Shown here: positions 59,948-64,000 of the stretch, piece by piece
Layout of the letters: each line of letters opens with the position of its first letter
Position numbering within the stretch: position 1 is the first letter of the stretch
From: Candidatus Saccharimonadota bacterium
Lineage (GTDB): Bacteria; Patescibacteriota; Saccharimonadia; Saccharimonadales; Saccharimonadaceae
Assembly: GCA_017460065.1 (NCBI GenBank)
Contig: JAFUBT010000002.1
Coordinates: 1 to 64,000 of the forward strand
Direction of reading: 5' to 3'
DNA: 64,000 nucleotides
The notes under the pieces: model-generated
Seen by the model: only the letters and a program-made list of their open reading frames with translations
What the model was told of the DNA's origin: nothing
The model's database searches: none
Position numbers and translations under genes: made by a program

Positions 59948-60445
59948 ATGTACCACTTCCGCTACCGCTGTCCTTTTTCCGACATTTATCTCATCAGTGA
60001 CGGCGCTGTGTTGACCGGGCTCTATTTCGCCGCGGCGCCAGCACTCGCGGGCATTCTGCGCAATTCCACCGCACGCGAGCTGCCGGTCTTCTCCGCAACG
60101 CGCCGCTGGCTTGACACCTATTTCTCTGGCCGGCAGCCAGACTTTATGCCGGGATATCGCCTCGACGGGCTGACGTCATTCCGCAAATTAGTCGTGGCCG
60201 AACTGTGCAAAATACCATTCGGCCAGACTACGACTTACGGCGCCATTGCTCAGCGTGTCGCCCACAGAACTGGGCAGCGCCAAATCTCCGCCCAGGCCGT
60301 TGGCGGCGCAGTTGGTTGGAATCCTGTCTGTTTGCTCGTTCCATGCCATCGCGTTTTGGGTGTTACTGGCCAACTCACCGGCTACAGCGGCGGGCTTCAG
60401 AACAAAATCCAACTACTCCGCCTCGAAGGTCACGACATTGGTTAG
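59948..60445 (+). CDS. ogt: Methylated-DNA--protein-cysteine methyltransferase
   Basis: 165 residues. FRKLVVAELCKIPFGQTTTY, GAIAQRVAHRTGQRQISAQA, VGGAVGWNPVCLLVPCHRVL and GYSGGLQNKIQLLRLEG are characteristic; the acceptor Cys is in PCHR. It removes methyl groups from O6-methylguanine by suicide transfer. There is no Ada N-terminal domain. TATAAT ends exactly 6 nt before the ATG. Confidence 0.95.
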   Translation: MYHFRYRCPFSDIYLISDGAVLTGLYFAAAPALAGILRNSTARELPVFSATRRWLDTYFSGRQPDFMPGYRLDGLTSFRKLVVAELCKIPFGQTTTYGAIAQRVAHRTGQRQISAQAVGGAVGWNPVCLLVPCHRVLGVTGQLTGYSGGLQNKIQLLRLEGHDIG

Positions 60446-60557
60446 CGTGGGCAGCAGGCCAAGCCCACTTTTTTGTTCCACTCAAATTCATTACGCTTAT
60501 GCTTTTCGCAACACCACAAAAACTGGTAAAATATAAACAATCATAACGGAGACATCT

Positions 60558-61097
60558 ATGGCAGATTTGAAAGGCACTAAGACCGAACAAAACCTCAACA
60601 CCGCCTTTGCCGGCGAGTCGCAGGCGCGCGTCAAATATCAGTTCTATGCTAGCAAAGCCAAGAAAGAAGGCTACGAGCAAATCGCGGCCATTTTCCAAGA
60701 AACCAGCGACAACGAAAAAGAACACGCCAAAATTTGGTATAAGTTATTGCACGACGGCGTCGCTGACACTATGACCAACCTGAAGGACGCCGCCGCCGGT
60801 GAAAACTACGAGTACACCGACATGTACGCCACTTTCGCCAAGGAAGCTCGCGAGGAAGGCTTTGCAGAAATCGCCACCTTGTTCGAGGAAGTCGGCAAAA
60901 TCGAAAAAGAACACGAAGCTCGCTATCTCAAGTTGCTCGAAAACCTCGACAAGGGCATGACCTTCAAAAAAGACGGCGTTACTATTTGGAAATGCCGCAA
61001 CTGTGGCTACATCCACTCGGGCGAAGTTGCGCCAGACGTCTGCCCAGTTTGCAATCATCCACAATCCTTCTTCGAAGTTCGCGCCGAGAACTACTGA
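60558..61097 (+). CDS. rbr: Rubrerythrin
   Basis: 179 residues. A ferritin-like four-helix domain with two E-x-x-H type iron sites ([57 protein letters not shown]) is followed by a rubredoxin domain ([20 protein letters not shown] then PVCNHP). It reduces hydrogen peroxide in anaerobes and microaerophiles. TGGTAAAAT lies 25 nt before the ATG with a GGAG site between, so this mRNA has a short leader. Confidence 0.95.
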   Translation: MADLKGTKTEQNLNTAFAGESQARVKYQFYASKAKKEGYEQIAAIFQETSDNEKEHAKIWYKLLHDGVADTMTNLKDAAAGENYEYTDMYATFAKEAREEGFAEIATLFEEVGKIEKEHEARYLKLLENLDKGMTFKKDGVTIWKCRNCGYIHSGEVAPDVCPVCNHPQSFFEVRAENY

Positions 61098-61124
61098 TAC
61101 TGTACGTGCGGGAAAGTTTAAGCG

Positions 61125-61868
61125 GTGGCATCAAAAAGACAAATTAATCGCCTGCGTCGCGTGGCTGCGGTCATGCTTTTTGCGGCAGGCTTTACGGTGT
61201 TTTTGTATTTTAACCCCGATGCTTATCAGGATGCGGCACAGCTCAATATCGATGCCTCCGAGATTTCTTTTCAGGAAACTCAGACCAAAGCCGACTCTAT
61301 TCTGGCGCGCGATGTACTCGAACATCTCGCCGTCAAAGACAAAAATACTAGCGAAAAATACTATCGCAAACTTTTCTATAACAACTGGAGTACGGCCGCC
61401 GATGGCTGCAACATGCGTGAGGCCATTCTCAAACGCGACCTGCACGACCTTGTTTTGACTGGTTGCAAAGTGCAGTCAGGCGTTCTGGATGACCCGTATA
61501 CCGGACAGCGGATTAATTTCGTACGCGGGCAGGACACTTCCGCTGCAGTGCAAATTGACCATGTCGTTGCGCTGAGTAACGCTTGGGCTACGGGCGCCTA
61601 CGCGTTTGACGCCGATAAGCGTCTCGCGCTTAGCCAAGATCCACTCAACCTTATTGCCGTTGAAGGGCAGGCCAACCAGGACAAGCTTGACCAGGACGCC
61701 GCCGATTGGTTGCCGCCCAATCAGGCTTTTCGCTGCCAATATGTTGCTCGTCAAGTTTCCGTCAAATATAAGTACGAGCTATGGGTTACCCCCGCCGAAA
61801 AAGCCGCCATGTTGCAAGTACTTGTGGCTTGTCCAGACGAAACTACTCAAGGCATAGTAGCTCAGTGA
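61125..61868 (+). CDS. Secreted HNH endonuclease (DUF1524)
   Basis: 247 residues from a GTG start. An N-terminal membrane/signal segment (AAVMLFAAGFTVFLYF) precedes a DUF1524/GmrSD-type HNH domain: DPYTGQRINFVRG, VQIDHVVALSNAWATGA with the catalytic DH, LNLIAVEGQANQDKLDQDAA, DWLPPNQAFRCQY and KYELWVTPAEKAAM. This is the form common among secreted Actinobacterial nucleases; two cysteines (DGCNMRE, LTGCKVQ) may pair. An exported nuclease could supply nucleotides from host or environmental DNA (inference). No clear -10 box is seen; it may be co-transcribed with rubrerythrin. Confidence 0.87.
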   Translation: MASKRQINRLRRVAAVMLFAAGFTVFLYFNPDAYQDAAQLNIDASEISFQETQTKADSILARDVLEHLAVKDKNTSEKYYRKLFYNNWSTAADGCNMREAILKRDLHDLVLTGCKVQSGVLDDPYTGQRINFVRGQDTSAAVQIDHVVALSNAWATGAYAFDADKRLALSQDPLNLIAVEGQANQDKLDQDAADWLPPNQAFRCQYVARQVSVKYKYELWVTPAEKAAMLQVLVACPDETTQGIVAQ

Positions 61869-62766
61869 TCTGGTAATTATCCCCGCTCACCGCCGCCACG
61901 GCTAACTGCAGTTTAGCCTCGGCAATACCGTTTTCTTGCGCAAAACTCTTTGCGCCCAGGCGCATTTTGTCTAGTTTGCGCTGCGTAATCGCATCAAGTC
62001 CGTCGTTCTGGCGCGTATTGCGACGATACTTAACTTCTGTAAAATAGAACACCCCAGCATTTTGCGACACGATGTCGATTTCGCAGAACTTTGTCCGCCA
62101 ATTGCGCGCCACAATTGCATGACCTTGCGCGCGTAGGAACTCTGCTACTTTTTCTTCGGCAACGTCACCGCTGCGTAGCGGGGCACTACTGGTGTTTTGC
62201 CGTGCTAGCATTTCGGCCATTGGCCGAAAACTTCGTCGATGTTCGGGGCATAGACCGTATTTTTCGATTGCCGCTCGATGCGTCGCCGTTCCGTAGCCGA
62301 CATGTTTTTCGAAGCCGTAATATGGGTATTTTTCGGCAAGCTTTTTCATGTAATTGTCGCGGGCAACCTTCGCTACAATAGCCGCTGCAGATACTTCCGG
62401 CACCAGCAAATCAGCTTTCTTCATGGTCTGTACGTAGGGCGCAAGCGGCGTCTCGCGCAAGAAGTTCACCGTCCCATCAATCACGATTTCGTGGAAGGAT
62501 ACTTTAATCTGCTTAACAGCCATTTGGCAGGCTTTACGGAGTGCAGCGGCTAAACCAATTTCGTCTAATTCTTCAGCCTGCACCCAGCCTAAGCCATACT
62601 CACACTGCTCGCAAATTTGTTGCGCTAAGGCTTCGCGCTTAGCGGCACTGAGCTTTTTGCTATCCGTCAGCCCTTCAATTCCTGCGCCATCCAGCACGCA
62701 GGCGCCTACAACAAGAGGCCCCGCCCAGGGACCTCTGCCAACTTCATCAATTCCAAGAATCGCCAA
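61843..62766 (-). CDS. rnhB: RNase HII-YraN fusion protein
   Basis: 307 residues. Residues 1-187 are RNase HII: ILGIDEVGRGPWAGPLVVGA (catalytic Asp7, Glu8), LTDSKKLS, EIVIDGTVNFL, KADLLVPEVSAAAIVAKVAR and YGTATHRAAIEKYGLCPEHR. Residues about 198-307 are a YraN (UPF0102) domain with a restriction-enzyme-like fold: GDVAEEKVAEFLRAQGHAIV, RNWRTKFCEIDIVSQN and FYFTEVKYR. The two genes are usually neighbours; here they are fused. RNase HII removes ribonucleotides from DNA; the role of YraN is unknown. It follows rplS by 4 nt and overlaps the nuclease gene by 26 nt. Confidence 0.93.
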   Translation of the reverse strand: MAILGIDEVGRGPWAGPLVVGACVLDGAGIEGLTDSKKLSAAKREALAQQICEQCEYGLGWVQAEELDEIGLAAALRKACQMAVKQIKVSFHEIVIDGTVNFLRETPLAPYVQTMKKADLLVPEVSAAAIVAKVARDNYMKKLAEKYPYYGFEKHVGYGTATHRAAIEKYGLCPEHRRSFRPMAEMLARQNTSSAPLRSGDVAEEKVAEFLRAQGHAIVARNWRTKFCEIDIVSQNAGVFYFTEVKYRRNTRQNDGLDAITQRKLDKMRLGAKSFAQENGIAEAKLQLAVAAVSGDNYQITELLCLE

Positions 62767-62770
62767 ATTT

Positions 62771-63271
62771 TTAAGCTTCTGCCGGCTCGGCTTTAGCTTC
62801 GTTGGTTGCGGTTTCGGCCGCTTCGGTCTTGGCTTCTGTGCTTGCGGTATCCGCGACTTCTTCAGCCGGTGCTTCGGCCTTGTCTTCTACGGTTGGTAGT
62901 TCGTTTACGGCTTTGCGATCGAAATCTTTCTGTGCCAAGCGAGCGGACTTACCAGAACGTTCGCGCAAGTAACGGAGATTATTACGGCGGACTTTGCCAC
63001 GGCGGACAATTTCGACTTTCTCAACCAAGGGGCTGTGGAGCAAGAAGCTCTTCTCGACGCCAACGCCAGAAGTGACTTTACGCACGACGATGCGTTCGGT
63101 GTGAGATTGCTTGCGGTCGACGCGAATCACGGTGCCTTCAAAGACCTGAATGCGGAACTTGCCGCCTTCTTGAATCTTCTGAGATACCCGCACGGTGTCA
63201 CCAGAGCGTACGTCAATGACGGCAGCTTTTTTCTGGGCGTCTCCCACCATTTGTAACAATTCAAATGACAT
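62771..63271 (-). CDS. rplS: 50S ribosomal protein L19 with acidic extension
   Basis: 166 residues. Residues 1-115 are L19 (VRSGDTVRVSQKIQEGGKFR, IQVFEGTVIRV, SFLLHSPLVEKVEIVRRGKV, RRNNLRYLRERSGKSARL); the last 50 are Ala/Glu/Thr rich (EAPAEEVADTASTEAKTEAA) and probably disordered. L19 sits at the 30S-50S interface. AAAGG lies 9 nt before the ATG. Followed by the rnhB fusion, as in many bacteria. Confidence 0.95.
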   Translation of the reverse strand: MSFELLQMVGDAQKKAAVIDVRSGDTVRVSQKIQEGGKFRIQVFEGTVIRVDRKQSHTERIVVRKVTSGVGVEKSFLLHSPLVEKVEIVRRGKVRRNNLRYLRERSGKSARLAQKDFDRKAVNELPTVEDKAEAPAEEVADTASTEAKTEAAETATNEAKAEPAEA

Positions 63272-63350
63272 ATTCTTACCTTTTATTTATAATATTGAAA
63301 AACTTTTCTCATTTTAGCATATTTTTGCCAGTTTGAAAAGGGGTGATATA

Positions 63351-64000
63351 CTAAATCACTCTGGAGACTTCATCGAGCGTCGTGTCGCCCCGCAGGGCAG
63401 CCAAGACACCTTTCTGCTCGAGCGTCAGCAGACCATGCTTTCTGGCGGTTTCTTCGATTGCTTCGGTGTTGGTTTCGCGTACGTCGCCACGAATGTATTT
63501 CTGGATTTCTTCATTCACCACCATCTGCTCCATGATTGCTGTCCGGCCGTTAAAGCCAAAGGGGTGTTCTTCGCTGGCTTTCTCTTTGTATAGGGTGATG
63601 TTATCTAAATTGTAATCATGCGGCACGCCATCCAGCACGCGTTTAATATAGTCAGTCGTGGCGGCATCGGCTTGGTAGGCCTCTTTGTTATCGGCCAATT
63701 TGCGCACCAAGCGTTGGGCGATTAGCAGCCGAATCGACGACGAGAAAATTGGGTTTACGCCAATCATGTCGATCATCCGGGAAAAGGCTGCCGCAGTAGA
63801 GTTGGCGTGGAAGGACGAAAGCACCAAGTGCCCAGTAATCGAGGCCTGAATTGCGGTGCGTGCGGTATCATTATCGCGAATCTCGCCCACCATTACTACG
63901 TCTGGGTCTAGACGCAAGACTGAGCGTAATCCATCTGCGAACGATCCGCCCTGGGTAGTCTGAATCGGAATCTGCGAAATACCACCAATGCCGTACTCAA
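63351..64000 (-). CDS. pilB: Type IV pilus assembly ATPase, partial
   Basis: The C-terminal part of a GspE/PilB ATPase, open at the right edge (about 216 residues seen). YGIGGISQIPIQTTQGGSFA, the Asp box GLRSVLRLDPDVVMVGEIRD (Walker B), TARTAIQASITGHLVLSSFH (His box) and AQRLVRKLADNK are clear; the zinc tetracysteine usual in this region is not seen. The C-terminus ends in a helix (LLTLEQKGVLAALRGDTTLD). It powers pilus extension or pseudopilus secretion, which Saccharibacteria use for motility and host contact (known for the group). Confidence 0.93.
   Translation of the reverse strand, partial: EYGIGGISQIPIQTTQGGSFADGLRSVLRLDPDVVMVGEIRDNDTARTAIQASITGHLVLSSFHANSTAAAFSRMIDMIGVNPIFSSSIRLLIAQRLVRKLADNKEAYQADAATTDYIKRVLDGVPHDYNLDNITLYKEKASEEHPFGFNGRTAIMEQMVVNEEIQKYIRGDVRETNTEAIEETARKHGLLTLEQKGVLAALRGDTTLDEVSRVI

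Noticed and set aside
1..64000. Genome-wide UGA-to-Trp or UGA-to-Gly reassignment
   Set aside because: sufC, sufB, sufD, murC, the FtsB-like gene and others end naturally at UGA, and reading through sufC or murC would add long unrelated tails. The code is standard here, so in-frame UGAs are local events.
1..64000. Insertion sequences or prophage
   Set aside because: I found no transposase, integrase or phage structural gene in any frame; the repeats at 43.6-43.9 kb lack an associated mobility gene.

Overview
This window most likely comes from a Candidate Phyla Radiation bacterium of the Saccharibacteria (TM7) type. The evidence is a compact genome with small core enzymes (smpB, aspS, ruvABC, rplS, glmS, murC, dnaJ), no amino-acid or nucleotide biosynthesis in 64 kb, many short secreted or membrane proteins of unknown function, type IV pilus machinery, secreted proteins resembling those of Actinobacteria, and very tight gene packing. 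The genetic code is standard: TAA, TAG and TGA all end ordinary genes. The assignment is inference from gene content and style, not from a marker-gene tree.

Layout. 1-8.4 kb is an AT-rich surface-polysaccharide island: an acyltransferase, a YfhO-type membrane protein, two tandem DUF4422-GT8 fusions and a further glycosyltransferase. 8.5-14.8 kb holds a secreted LGFP-repeat protein, a 1053-residue membrane protein and a lipoprotein. 15-24.8 kb carries dus, a hydrolase, two glycosyltransferases, smpB, a VTC/DUF4956/beta-helix operon, aspS and two small envelope proteins. 24.8-32.2 kb has murC, a LexA-like repressor lacking its protease, a polyprenyl sugar transferase, a GtrA/GtrB-like pair and a proline-repeat surface protein. 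32.4-37.2 kb has an HD protein and a complete sufCBDSU operon. 37.3-43.6 kb has glmS, an AEC transporter, an adenylate-kinase-like protein and three tRNAs (Asn, a CAU tRNA and initiator fMet). 43.6-48.1 kb is a repeat-flanked locus with two paralogous sortase-type surface proteins; the second is out of frame at a G10 tract. 48.1-64 kb mixes small secreted proteins, a redox-cysteine-less flavoprotein, a lamin-tail-domain gene with two in-frame UGA codons, ruvC-ruvA, dnaJ, ruvB, ogt, rubrerythrin, a secreted HNH nuclease, an RNase HII-YraN fusion, L19 and a pilus ATPase that runs off the edge.

Two expression styles can be read directly from the DNA. Most housekeeping genes have an extended -10 box (TGnTAnnnT) ending 6-11 nt before the start codon, often exactly 6 nt, which implies leaderless mRNAs. 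A second set, mostly small secreted or unknown proteins, uses TTGACW-17 bp-TAnnnT promoters, leaders of about 40-150 nt with stem-loops, and strong AGGAGG sites. In two places divergent leaderless genes are so close (14 and 26 bp) that their -10 boxes overlap.

The most notable observations are the G10 phase-variation candidate, in-frame UGA codons in two secreted or membrane-protein genes, the 14-bp bidirectional promoter, an initiator tRNA with C33, and a gene-free stretch at 59.5-59.75 kb that appears to encode tandem roughly 50-nt RNAs.
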